From positions 2,535,001 through 2,599,000 of the forward strand of contig OZ020309.1 in NCBI GenBank assembly GCA_963971305.1: a DNA stretch of 64,000 bases, written 5' to 3'. A model generated the notes under the pieces. That model made no database searches and had not been told where the DNA came from. It saw only the letters and a program-made list of their open reading frames with translations. Below are positions 1 through 9,599 of this stretch, piece after piece. A program made the translations under genes and the position numbers. Positions within the stretch are counted from its first letter, which is position 1. Every line of letters begins with the position of its first letter. Origin of the DNA: Arcuatula senhousia. Its lineage: Eukaryota; Mollusca; Bivalvia; Mytilida; Mytilidae.

Positions 1-129
1 TTCGTATGAATGAAGAAACAAATCAGCAAGCAAAAGTGCACAATTAGTGCAATGCTAAAAAAGTGATGGCCATAACCACGACAATAAAAATAAAAAATAT
101 TTAAATGCTAAATAATGTAAAAATGAACC

Positions 130-760
130 AAACAAAAACAAAAGATCACAGTTTTAACACATGTTGTTTATTGATCGGAATTCTACTAGCACTGAACCTT
201 AACCCCTTCATGCAATGAAAAGATATTTCGGATACCAAGTCTGTCATTTTGATTTGGTTCTGTTTGATATATATATATATGCTCCTATTTCTTGCATGAA
301 CTATAATCAAAAGTTATCTGATGCGCTAAATGAGACCTGGGAATGTCTGATGCACCTTTCCAACTATAATATTCAGGAATACGAAAGGGGGCTGAACTTT
401 GCAACCATAAAATATGTAAAATAGATATTTGTGTCTTTATTCCCTAAACACCATTACATATATGGTACAGCAAAGAAATCTTGGATTCTTAATGACACCT
501 TGGAATATCTGATATACACCTTTGCTACTTTACCATTCAAATGTAAAATAGCTTATTGAACTTTGCGATCATAAAATACAAAATAACTGTTGATCACAAT
601 TTTTAGGTTTCGAAATGTTGTTACATAGAAGCAGGCATGGACTTTATGAGTCTTTATGAACATTCATACATTATTAATAATCTATAGAAAGATCAAACCA
701 TTTTTATTTATCATAATAGTTCTTTAGGGACTTCCATGGACAATTAAGAGCTTAAAGGGT
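130..760 (+). repeat. Dispersed repeat R3, copy 1
   Basis: This is non-coding sequence that recurs with the same order of phrases (TGCTCCTATTTCTTGCATGA, then AATATCTGATG, then AACTTTGCGA-CATAAAATA, then GACAATTAAG) near 9600-10960, 11340-11640, 14500-14900 and 25690-25980. Copies are diverged and contain no consistent reading frame. I see no terminal repeats or poly-A, so the class is unknown. The repeat resumes after 1065 (AGGGAGAGCAATACC ... GGGATTCACATAA), which matches 26340-26560, so the family-A tail at 832-1064 is an insertion inside it. The stretch from about 1330 to 1650 shows nothing else. Confidence 0.6.
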
Positions 761-831
761 CATGGTTAGATCTTGTAAGGGTCGATAGTTTTATGTACCC
801 ATTTCCCTCTCTTGACACCATTTGCGAGAAT

Positions 832-1064
832 AAAGAAGCAAAGAGATACCAATGGGGCATTCGAGTGTAAAAAGTCCGAAAAGGCATGACAAAACCGGCA
901 AACACGAACAAGAACAGCACGAAGAAGCACAAAACACAAAATCAACCGAACAGAAATAAAAAACGCGAACTCAAGCCGTAAAAAAGTAAACTCAGGCGCG
1001 GTTCGTTACTGCAATAGCACACCTGTCGTGTTGCTAATTCTAATTCAGTGTGTCAAATCCAGTA
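832..1064 (-). mobile_element. Family-A RT element, 3' tail fragment (antisense)
   Basis: Read on the minus strand this is the 3' tail of family A, from the GTGCTATTGCAGTAACGAACC area through GTTTTGTGCTTCTTCGTGCT to the terminal CCCCATTGGTATCTCTTTGC. The same tail follows RT coding relics at 5760-6600 and 15869-16672, which ties it to that element. It is severely 5'-truncated, as expected for target-primed insertion. Short open frames here are UTR and not genes. Confidence 0.7.
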
Positions 1065-1654
1065 ATGGCAGATCTCAAGGAAAATGCTATTCGGATAAAC
1101 GATAAATAGTTGTACAGGGAGAGCAATACCACATGTACGTTATCGTCAAAAGTAGGCTTAATTGGACCGATATAGCAGCAAACGCAAACGTTGCAAACTA
1201 GAGAGGGATTCACATAAGCATGAAATCCTGGAAACTAGAGAGGGATTCACATAAGGTTGAAGTCTAGGAAAAATAAATAAGTTAACTTACTAAGAGTGTG
1301 TCTATAAGAAAATAATGTAAAATTCTGAATGCAACAAGAAGAAACAACATAGGGTTTAAGTTAATTTACTGATTTCTGAAAATTTTCTATCATATTTACT
1401 TAGTTAAACAAGTTAATCAACCATTCTAAAGTTTGTGCACAATTTTTTTTCCAAAATAAGCCATTTTCTAGACATGCTATCCTTGGTTTTTTGACAAAAT
1501 AACATTGACATTTTATAAAAAAATGCGGTATTTTATCACAACGGAATTTGAAAATCAAAGAGTGCTTAGCAGTCAATTACAAGATGCTTCTAATGCTCGC
1601 TATGTCTCCAGGCTAACCAGAGACGCAGAAATGTTTATATTAAATGACAATAGA

Positions 1655-1955
1655 AAATAAAAAGATGTGGAATAAGTGTACGCGACACAGCCCACAATTA
1701 AACGGCAATTTAGAAAAAACACAATGGACAACCGCCAGCAGCCTTCAACGAGGCCATTTGGCACTGCTCGCGGTTCTGCAATTGGCCCATGGTCTAAAGA
1801 AGATGCATATAATTCAAATCCAGCCCTGAAATAGTCACACATAGACCCCCTTCTTAAACAAGGAACAGAAAACATCAAAAAGACAAGTATAAACGAGAGC
1901 TTTGTCAAAGATTCCTGGCTTAGGACAGGCACATGTAATATGTGGCGGGGTTAAA
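1655..1955 (+). repeat. Dispersed repeat R4, copy 1
   Basis: Begins near GATGTGGAATAAGTGTACGC and continues through CACAATGGACAACCGCCAGC to CTTAGGACAGGCACATG and GTGGCGGGGTTAAA. The same order recurs at 23050-23350, and partial copies lie at 14225-14435 (minus), 27430-27500, 53120-53285 and 55650-55745. The open frames on both strands here are not maintained between copies. The final block resembles a repeat I associate with mussel sequence. Class unknown. Confidence 0.6.
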
Positions 1956-1974
1956 GTCAAAAAGAGTCAAACGT

Positions 1975-2118
1975 ATCTTTACGTATCACGGCTTATTCGC
2001 TATTCCAGAGTCTGTGGGATTTACACTGATTTCCTCGGTAGAGCGTCACAAGATTATATGTTGCTTCTAGGTTGTTGTCTTCACATAAGAAATTTTATGG
2101 AAGACATTATGCACTCAT
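1975..2118 (+). pseudogene. RT C-terminal fragment (family A relic)
   Basis: A short plus-strand frame reads SRLIRYSRVCGIYTDFLGRA, the conserved C-terminal stretch of the family-A RT also seen at 15869-16672 (MIRYSRACGNYIDFLDRA). After it the frame follows the same path (GCTGTCTTCACATAAGAAATTTTATGGAAGACATTATGCACTCA) before decaying. It joins repeat R4 abruptly on its left. It is far too short to encode a working enzyme. Confidence 0.6.
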
Positions 2119-2123
2119 AAAAT

Positions 2124-2331
2124 TACTGTGGATTCATTTATTTTCGTTGGTATCAAATTTCGTGGTTTAATGAAAAAGGATCAGTTCGTTGATTCTTAAA
2201 TTCGTGGTTTTGAAGACTATGAAATATAGATCAATGTAAAATTTCCATTTCATGGAGTATCAATATTCGTGGGTAAAGACCACCCACGAACACCACGAAA
2301 ATTGATACCCGACGATAATGAAAGAACCTTA
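2124..2331. mobile_element. Palindromic MITE (ATTTTCGTGG type), copy 1
   Basis: About 200 bp starting TACTGTGGATTCATTTATTT and ending in a degraded inverted version. Internal arms carry repeated TTCGTGG/CCACGAA words in opposite orientation (GGGTAAAGACCACCCACGAA in the middle). Other copies lie at 3797-3980, 48528-48739 and partly at 50870-50976. It is non-coding and short with terminal inverted repeats, so it is a MITE. TA is the likely target. Confidence 0.65.
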
Positions 2332-2456
2332 GTGAGCACGCTCACATACCCCACGCATCCACATAATAGACAGAGAATATCTATTTCCAGTTAGGAATAA
2401 AAAAGTCAGAGTTGTTGTCTTTCCAAGTCGGATCGTTAAATAGGAAAAAAATGCGT

Positions 2457-3160
2457 GACAGACCTGAAAATGTATCCCACCATATGGTACTCCTACCTAA
2501 AGCTATGTACGAAACATCAAAAGCCTATGATTAATGGTTGCCGAGAACTGGTGACGAAAATTTTCAACTCTGAAAATTAAGAGAAAAATCTAAGTCAGCT
2601 TGTTTAACAGGAAGTAGCTGATCGATAGACCTGAAAATGTATCCCATCATATGGGACACTTACCTGAAGCTACATAACAAATATTAAAAGCCTGCAATTA
2701 AAAGTTGTTAAAAACTGTGACGAAAATTTTCAACCCTGAAAATTTAGTGAAAAAGTTTAAGTCAGCTCTTTAAACAGGAAGTAGATGATCAGCAGACCTG
2801 AAAACAAATCCCACCATATGGGACCCCTACCCAAAGCTATATACCAGATATCAAATACCTACAATTAATAGTTGCTGAGAAATCTGTTACGAAAATTTTC
2901 AACCCTGAAAATTTAGTGAAAAAAGTTTAAGTCGGCTCGTTTAACAGGAAGTAGATGATCGACAGACTTGAAATCATATCCCACCATATAGGACCCACAC
3001 CTGAAGCTACATACCAGAAATCAAAAGCTTAGGATTTATAATAGCTGAGATATCTGTTACGAAAATTTTGATCACGGACAGACGGACAGACTGACGGACG
3101 GACAGACGGACCAGTCAAAAACATGGTACCCTTCGCAACTTCGTTGCGTGGGGTATAATA
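2457..3160. repeat. Tandem array, about four units of 157-177 bp, ending in a GGACAGAC microsatellite
   Basis: The phrase AGACCTGAAA (AGACTTGAAA in the last unit) starts at about 2460, 2637, 2794 and 2964. Each unit continues through CCACCATATGG, CGAAAATTTTCAACCCTGAA and GTTTAACAGGAAGTAG. The array ends in a run of GGACAGACGGAC words (3076-3112) followed by CGCAACTTCGTTGCG. Units are diverged by substitutions and small indels. No conserved frame. Similar phrases recur singly at 61560-61900. Confidence 0.7.
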
Positions 3161-3235
3161 ATGAAACCACAGTACAATGTATATGGAATTTCTATCTCTC
3201 AGATAAGTGCAGTATTGGTTTTGTTAATGTCTTCT

Positions 3236-3720
3236 AGTTTTTTGCTTATTTTTTCGGAGCATCTTATTTTACTCTCCCGGAGCACATGTGGTCTCTCTCG
3301 TTCCGACCTGAGAAAACTACTTTAAAAAAAATCTTTTCTATGCAAGTATATTGCTAGCTTTTGAAACCAGCTTGAATCACTCAACGATGCATGTAGATAC
3401 ATATCCCATAAAATATAAAAAGAGTTTTAGAAATGTTTACAATAGCAAAAGAAAAATATATAAGTGTTTTTGTCGACTAATTGCCATTATCTCTACAGTT
3501 TTAAACAATTTCTGAACAGACATTTATCTTTCAGTCATTGTTATCTCTAAATAAGACAAAGATCCATGTTTTTAAGAAGAGTTATGATTGTTGTAGTACA
3601 AACTGAAGGTGTAAATGTATATTATGTCACAAATATGTAAACTGTCTGTATTGGCTTTTGTCAATAATCTTTAAACGCATACCTATAGAGCTTTTACTTC
3701 TTGTTATCCAGAAGAACCTT
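3236..3720 (+). repeat. Dispersed repeat R5, copy 1
   Basis: Contains CGGAGCACATGTGG at its left (a scrap of family-A tail), then ATACATATCCCATAAAATAT, TTTTGTCGACTAATTGCCAT and TTTTAAACAATTTCTGAA. The same order recurs at 17385-17830, 27285-27850 and 52480-52760. Non-coding, class unknown. Similar scraps of family-A tail precede the copies at 17385 and 27285, so the junction may belong to the repeat rather than being a chance insertion. Confidence 0.55.
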
Positions 3721-3796
3721 GTTATTGCTAATAACTAAGTTGGAACTTGACCCATGTACCATTTTTTATCATTCAATTTTCATTAAAATTTTCAAT

Positions 3797-3980
3797 GAAT
3801 ACTATTCGTGGGATATCAATTTTCGTGGTTTTCGTTAGAAGCGTTGACCTACGAAAAGGCAATTTAACATTGATCTGTATACTGTAGACTTCATAACCAC
3901 GAATTTAAGAATACACGAACTTGAAAATTTCTATCATACCACGAAAATTGGTACCCACGAAAATAAATGAATCCACAGTA
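3797..3980. mobile_element. Palindromic MITE (ATTTTCGTGG type), copy 2
   Basis: Contains ATATCAATTTTCGTGGTTTT on the left, and on the right the inverse (CCACGAAAATTGGTACCCAC) ending in AATGAATCCACAGTA. The left terminus is degraded. The 98-residue frame overlapping its right end is not a gene. The stretch 3981-4340 holds nothing I recognise. Confidence 0.65.
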
Positions 3981-4349
3981 GGTCAAGCCATGCACTTTGA
4001 TGAAAATTTAACTTTAAAAAGGCATGCTTCCTACTTGATTTTTGAAATAAATGATTCCCATGTTTGGTTGATTTTCATTCAATTATTAAAGAAAATTACC
4101 AATTTAGAAGAACAATTATGTGTGTATAACAATTTATTTCATTCAAATTATATATTGTTTATATTACACTGGGCTATTATATTTCATCAGGAAACGCAAC
4201 TTTGGCATATACAATAAGTAAACAATATTGGAATGGTTGGTCACAAAAAAAGTTTTTATTTATAACTTGTGTTATGGTATGTTTATTAAAGTAAATCAAT
4301 AATTTAGTGAAAAAAATTGTTCAGATGCTGTAACATCAAACGTTAAGTC

Positions 4350-4535
4350 AATGATGTGTTTTAAACATGCAGTCAAGGAAGTTGTAACAAATGATATTGT
4401 TAATAAAGGTAACAAAATACAAATGACAACAAAGTTCCAGACAATAAATTTTGCTATGCCTGACGCGCGTTTCTTCTATTCAAGACTCATCAGAGGCGCT
4501 CTACCAAAAATATTGAAAATGCCAAACACTATATG
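4350..4535 (-). mobile_element. Hammerhead-bearing repeat fragment (retrozyme-like)
   Basis: AT-rich non-coding sequence around the ribozyme motif at 4461-4506. The flanks (AACAAAGTTCCAG ... TTTTGCTATGCC upstream, AAAATATTGAAAATGCCAAAC downstream) resemble the flanks of bivalve hammerhead repeats as I remember them, such as the phrase ATCAAAATATTTATAAAGCC. Such repeats are established in mollusc genomes, either in Penelope-like elements or in non-autonomous retrozymes. I cannot tell which, and I see no second ribozyme copy that would define a retrozyme long terminal repeat. Confidence 0.5.
4461..4506 (-). ncRNA. Hammerhead ribozyme (type I, short stem III), probably decayed
   Basis: On the minus strand the core reads CTGATGA (4487-4493), stem II GTC with loop TTGAATA and closing GAA, then GAAA (4470-4473), short stem III CGCGCG, and the cleavage triplet GTC (4462-4464). 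Stem I can form GCCT with AGGC. All invariant core bases are present. The weak point is stem II, where a G-A mismatch replaces the expected G-C pair next to the core. A stem III this short is typical of hammerheads that work as dimers. Self-cleavage is uncertain. Confidence 0.7.
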
Positions 4536-4775
4536 ACAAAACTTCAGAACTGGGATGGTCAGTCTCACATATCCAAGAAGAAAAGACAAAAACAAAGCAA
4601 AGAAATATCAGAGAAATTGAAAATCGCAATGGTCCAGACTTGGTACAGGCATTTCAAATGAAATGGTGGGTTTAATCAGGTTTTATGGCGCCAAACCTCC
4701 CTCTTCCATTGCAATCAATGGGTCTGGTAACTGAAAGCATTACATAGTTGTGAGACATAATAGGGATAAAAATGT
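4530..4775 (-). mobile_element. Family-B RT element, 3' tail fragment
   Basis: The plus-strand text AATCGCAATGGTCCAGACTT ... TTTTATGGCGCCAAACCTCC is the reverse complement of the family-B tail at 31990-32575, and ends with the GTGAGACATAATAGGGAT block. It is 5'-truncated and diverged. The stretch 4776-5024 contains a GTCCGTTGGCATGTTGG phrase reminiscent of family A and nothing else I can name. Confidence 0.6.
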
Positions 4776-5024
4776 TTTAGAAACCTTTTAAAACAAGTAA
4801 AACAAGACTTTGCCCATTTCCTTCATCTTTTTTTGTGATCTTTTCTCAAATATTGACATTCGAATGCCCTATTTGTACCTCATTGCTTCTTATTTCCTCT
4901 TTACCTAATGCAATTTGTCTGCTTTGTCCGTTGGCATGTTGGTAATTTATAAGTAAAAGTTGATTATGTTGAACCCAACAATTTGGAATCTTTTAAAACA
5001 TATCCAAGAGTTGATGTGTAAATA

Positions 5025-5097
5025 ATCACCCCTAGTAAGGTGGATTCACGACGATCAGGAAAGTCCAGTGAAGGATTCACGTAAAGTTGTATTTGGT
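5025..5097 (+). repeat. Left 73-bp terminal inverted repeat
   Basis: Exact inverted partner of 9272-9344. The short frame starting in it (5068-5262) has no partner in the right copy and is not a gene. Confidence 0.7.
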
Positions 5098-5749
5098 GGG
5101 TTAAATTCGTCCCGTTTTCGATCAATATTGTTTACAAAACACACATACAATGCACACCTGAGCATTGTTAATAAACATAAACCTATGTATTATTTATATT
5201 TCTTTATAATTTACATTTTTGTATTGATTTCAATAAAATGTGAAAGTTTGGTTAATCTATGATTAATGGTTTAAAAGTTATGACTAAAAAGTTTATAGAG
5301 TTTATAACTCTAAATTAAAAGTAAACAACACATTTCAAACTTATGATAAAGCATGCAATATGTACCCACGTTCTTTTGTAATCGTTTTAAATTAAAACAT
5401 GCAAAGAGAGTACTGCCAACTGTTTAAGAAAATCAAATTAGTTAACACATCAAACTGGTAATTTGTCTCACCATTTTAGAGGATTCAGTTTTGTTCAGTT
5501 ATAGACTTCTGTTTTGGTAAATTGTGGATACTGTTTTGTCGGGTTATATAATACATTTTTATGGTTATTTACATAAGATTGCGTAATTATAAGTAGCATA
5601 ATTGACCAATTTTACTGTTACTCATTTCGTGTTATCCAGGAACTAACAGAATTCGTTAATTCAGATATCATGTATGCTTACATTCCAAAATTTGTACTTG
5701 TTATATGCTTACAACCTTTTGGGTAACATTTGCATGAATAAAGCTATAA

Positions 5750-6610
5750 TAATAGATTCATTTCTTCATTCATATGAAGCAGACTTCTTACAATCACTTT
5801 TAGACAAAAAAAGGATCGTAGACTAGCTCTCTCTTTTCACTTCACTTTCCGTTACATTGATGATGTCCTTTCACTGAACGATTCTAAATACTCATTTATC
5901 GTCAGAAACTTGAGATAAAGGACACAACGGATTTTAAAAAGTCTACTTCATATTTTAAGATCTAAATCTCGAAATAAACGCCAATTGAAAACTTTTAACA
6001 AAACTCTTTAAAAAACGTGATGACTTCAATAAATATTCAAATCGTCAACTTTTATACTCCTTGTTTTTATTTACTCCAGCAAATAGAGTTTAAGTTCCAC
6101 AATTGATTCATTACTAGAGATCTTGCGGTAGTATTACATCGATTTCCTTGGCAGAGCGTCACACATATGACACAAAAAGTGCCAACACAGGGTTATGTTG
6201 CTCCTTGATTGCTGTCTTGACTCAAAAAATTTACGGAAGACATCATGAGCTCAAAAACAAATATGGGATTTCTCTCTTTCAGATGAGTACAGATGTTGGT
6301 TAGTCATAGGGTTTTGTTTAGTCTTCCTTTACCGGAATTGACACGCTGAATTTGAAATTGGCAGTGCGATGGGTGTTAAATAGCATGCATACAGGAACTG
6401 CTTACTTTTCCGGAGCACACGAGTTCGCTTTCGTTCGACTTGAGTTTGCGTCGTTGATAACTGTTTTGTTGATTTTGTGTTTGTTTTATGTTTTGTGTTT
6501 CTTCGTGCTGTTCACGTTCATGTTTTCTGGTTTTGTTGTTGCCCTTTTTGACTTTAAACACTCGAATGCCCCACTTGAATTTTGTCAAAATACTTGGAGT
6601 TTTTGCAAAT
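5750..6610 (+). pseudogene. Family-A RT pseudogene, C-terminal half plus 3' tail
   Basis: Translated in shifting plus-strand frames it gives LHSYEADFLQSLLDKK, then FHFTFRYIDDVLSLND with the YIDD catalytic box of reverse transcriptases (about 5835-5875). KKRDDFNKYSNRQ follows, then the degraded C-terminal stretch with CGATTTCCTTGGCAGAGCGT. From about 6350 the sequence becomes the family-A 3' tail (AGGAACTGCTTACTTTTCCGG to GAATGCCCCACT). Several stops and frameshifts separate the blocks, so it is dead. The N-terminal half of the RT is missing, consistent with 5' truncation at insertion. The class is probably Penelope-like, but I see no GIY-YIG nuclease. Confidence 0.7.
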
Positions 6611-6722
6611 ACTTATAAGAAAGAATTAAATCAATATGACCCTAAAATATCTTAAAATGCTCCTAAAACGCATCTTAAAATGTTTGAATCAATTGGAATT
6701 AAATGCCTTATCTCGGATTTTT

Positions 6723-7184
6723 CTAGATCTGGAAGGTGGTGCATCTACATGCAGTCTCATTTTTGAAACGAACCTGCATTAGCAATGACTTTGAATTGGT
6801 TGCCTTATATTCCTGCAAACAGACACATTTCATTTCGTTACTGTATTTACTATTTTTGAATTGCAAAACCTCCGGGCGGGTCCCGGGTGGCAAATAGGCC
6901 CGTAGCAGCGCTTTAGCATATCGGTAAACGTCCACTTAAAATCGCTCAAAAACCCTTCGTCGCGTCAGGCCGCTTTGCCAAAATAGCAAATGGGATGTGT
7001 GCCCCAAGTGGTTGAATGGTGCGCCATTCATAATGAATGCCGGGGTCGTCAGGCTATAATGCGGATAACCTGACCGCAAACCATAGTGGTGCACCGTGTT
7101 GGAAAAAAATAACCCAGCTGCAGAAGGATCCCCATGTAGAAGGCTTAATTGTCCGTCCAAGCTACCCATAAATCCTTTTTCCAA
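6723..7184 (-). other. GC-rich island with a minus-strand frame broken by one stop; unidentified
   Basis: GC is clearly higher here than in neighbouring DNA (for example CCTCCGGGCGGGTCCCGGGTGG near 6868). The minus strand is open from about 7184 to 6723 in one frame except for a single TAA at 6936-6938, giving 82 and 70 residues. The product includes TVHHYGLRSGYPHYSLT and LLRAYLPPGTRPEVLQF. I do not recognise a family. A plus-strand frame also overlaps (7096-7335). This could be a decayed exon or transposase piece, or a GC-driven chance frame. Confidence 0.25.
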
Positions 7185-7605
7185 TAGCAGTCAAAAACTA
7201 TCCTCACTGATTGGCCTGATGTCCCCATTGTCTACTTCATCATCATTTCATGGTCATTGTATCACCATTTTTATGTTCATCTCCCGAGAGTTCGGAGTAA
7301 AGACAAAACTTGCCAACTATAAACTAACGAATTAAAAAAAAGGGATGGGGGATTTATTGATAGATAAATGAGTTGGTGCTTACGTAATTTGAGACCCATG
7401 CTTGATATCTGAGGTGCACTTTTTAGGGGGGTGGGGTTTGGCCTGCGTGGCAGGGTGGGCAATAAGTGTTACTTTGAAAGCGGTGGCGACGAAGCCGTCG
7501 GCGTTCAATGCTATCAATTTTTCAGTGTTTGAGTTATATGAGCACCTTATGTTGACGAAACTTGGTATGCATATGCCCCAGTAAAGTAGCTTTGGTTTTG
7601 TTTTA

Positions 7606-8199
7606 AAAGGACTAAAGCCACGAACCCTCATATTTGGCCCTAAATCGGGCCATTTTTTCAAATTCATTTCTTAGATAAGATTTTTGTGGCCAAGTAGTCT
7701 AGATTGATTACTTATTACAAAACAAAGTCAATTCTAAAGTTCTCTGTACTTGTGACATTGTAATGAGGTCATAGAGTGACGCAAAAATTGAAAACACGCT
7801 AATCCCATCAAAATTTCACAATTTTCCACCTGGTTTGTGGTGAAAATGACATGGGCGCCACCCCTCGCCCATAAATATTTTTGTTTAAATTTTATAAATA
7901 CATTATTTTCTTCATATTTCAACAAAAATTTCGATGGGCGAGGGGTGGCGCCACATAGAAAATCACAAAATTGTGACTGAAAAACAAGTCATTTTGGCCA
8001 AAAAGTGAAAAATCACTGATTTAGGCTATTTTTGAAGGGTTAGGGTACTTGAAAATTCATCTATACACCATAATCAAATCTTTTCTCTTTTAACACAGAC
8101 TTCCAGCTATACATACACAAATTTTGGTGCAAAACAAACCAATTTTGATATTTGAGTATTAACACGGCCAATTATGGGGGTTCGTGGCTCTAGTCCTTT
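7606..8199. mobile_element. MITE-like element with 34-bp inverted ends and an inner hairpin
   Basis: Left end 7606-7639 (AAAGGACTAAAGCCACGAAC...) pairs with 8166-8199 with three mismatches over 34 bp. Inside, 7850-7872 (ATGGGCGCCACCCCTCGCCC) is inverted at 7934-7956, giving a ~22-bp perfect stem around a ~60-bp loop. Non-coding. It lies inside the 5025-9344 unit and so was probably a secondary insertion. The stretch 8200-9270 holds nothing recognisable. Confidence 0.55.
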
Positions 8200-9271
8200 A
8201 ATAGAAGTTCTTGCACAAGATCGGGTTTACTTGAAACATATTTATCCTCAAAACAAAGAAAGATTCTTTCTGTCCGTTCGACTAGTTGACCGGGACCTTT
8301 AGGACCGTCCATAAACTACAAAAGCGCTCATATTTTTTTTAAAACTTACAAAACCTTAAGGTTTCCAGAAATTTGTATCTCATTTCTCGTCAGGCGTAGC
8401 AAAATTTATTTTCTGGAACTTTGCTGTAATTTCTATTTCAGATAGATATGACTAAGAGAAAACTCACCCAGGAGATGATAAATGTATCAAAAATCATTTT
8501 GCATTCGCTTGTAAGACAATGAATTTTAAGATGAAATGGTAGAATTTTAAATTTTTTTTTATAACCGTTGGTATAGGGATAATAAACGCTTAATGATCTT
8601 TTTCGCTTTCGAGCATGTCTACATATTGATTGTATTATTTTCGGTAGTAATAAGCATTTTGATTGGTCTTGTTTTTTAATTTTGTCATACTATAATATAT
8701 TTTGTCAAAAATGAGTCTTTTAACAATATTTTAGTTTCTTAATGTGGATATTTAAGTTAACATTTTAAGTATGACTATGATTATCCTTAGTTATACAGCA
8801 TTTGCCCACAGATATTAATACATATAAATTTGAATATTTTTTAAAACCGATACTGAACCGAACTCCGTGCATTACCAAATCAGAATCCTCTTATTACCAG
8901 AACATTATCCGCCAGTTTTTAAATCTATTTTTTTCAGGTATTACTAATCTTTTTAATATAAATTTATAACTTGTCTCTAGTACGTATAATAGTCTTGCTT
9001 TGATGAAAAATATAGACAATTTGTGCAAACAAAATCACAACTATCTGATGTTATAGTTTTCGTCATGAACATAATTCAACCTTGACGTTTTTCGTGAACT
9101 GTAACTTTATTTCAAAACAGATTTGTATATGCTTTTACGACTTTTTATTTTTTTGTGGTACAAATAAAGAGACGGGATTAAATTGATCATTTACCTTTCG
9201 AAAAACATTAATTTTGCAACAAAACAAAGTTGTTTACTTTTTTATTTAACCCGACAAAACTGAATCGTCTT

Positions 9272-9344
9272 ACCAAATACAACTTTACGTGAATCCTTCA
9301 CTGGACTTTCCTGATCGTCGTGAATCCACCTTACTAGGGGTGAT
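9272..9344 (-). repeat. Right 73-bp terminal inverted repeat
   Basis: Exact inverted partner of 5025-5097. The outermost bases are GGGGTGAT, followed by AATATAAC. Confidence 0.7.
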
Positions 9345-9599
9345 AATATAACAATAAATAAGAAAGCTTCAAACCAAAGCCCGATAAGATTTTAAATTGC
9401 GACATAAAACTCACATCATTAGTTGTTTGAGAAAAAGCTACAATTTTCACACAGGAATGACAATTGCAAGAAAAAGAACTACCAATTAAGCATTCAAATG
9501 GTCGAACTGGTAACGATAAAATAGTGATGGGCATAACCATGTCATAAAATCAATTTAAATATTAAAAAATGTAAAAATGAGCAAAACAAAAACAAAAGA

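Larger units (their letters stand above)
5025..9344. mobile_element. 4.3-kb unit bounded by identical 73-bp inverted repeats (putative non-autonomous DNA transposon)
   Basis: Positions 5025-5097 (starting ATCACCCCTAGTAAGGTGG, ending GTTGTATTTGGT) are the exact reverse complement of 9272-9344 by eye. Beyond them both sides carry GGGTTAAAT, offset by about 18 bp. The flanks give possible target duplications: ATAAT if the termini are CACCCC, or AATA if they are ATCACCCC. No frame inside looks like a transposase, and the interior has acquired a family-A RT relic and a smaller MITE. Diverged end-like pieces occur at 51134-51330. Superfamily not assigned. Confidence 0.55.
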
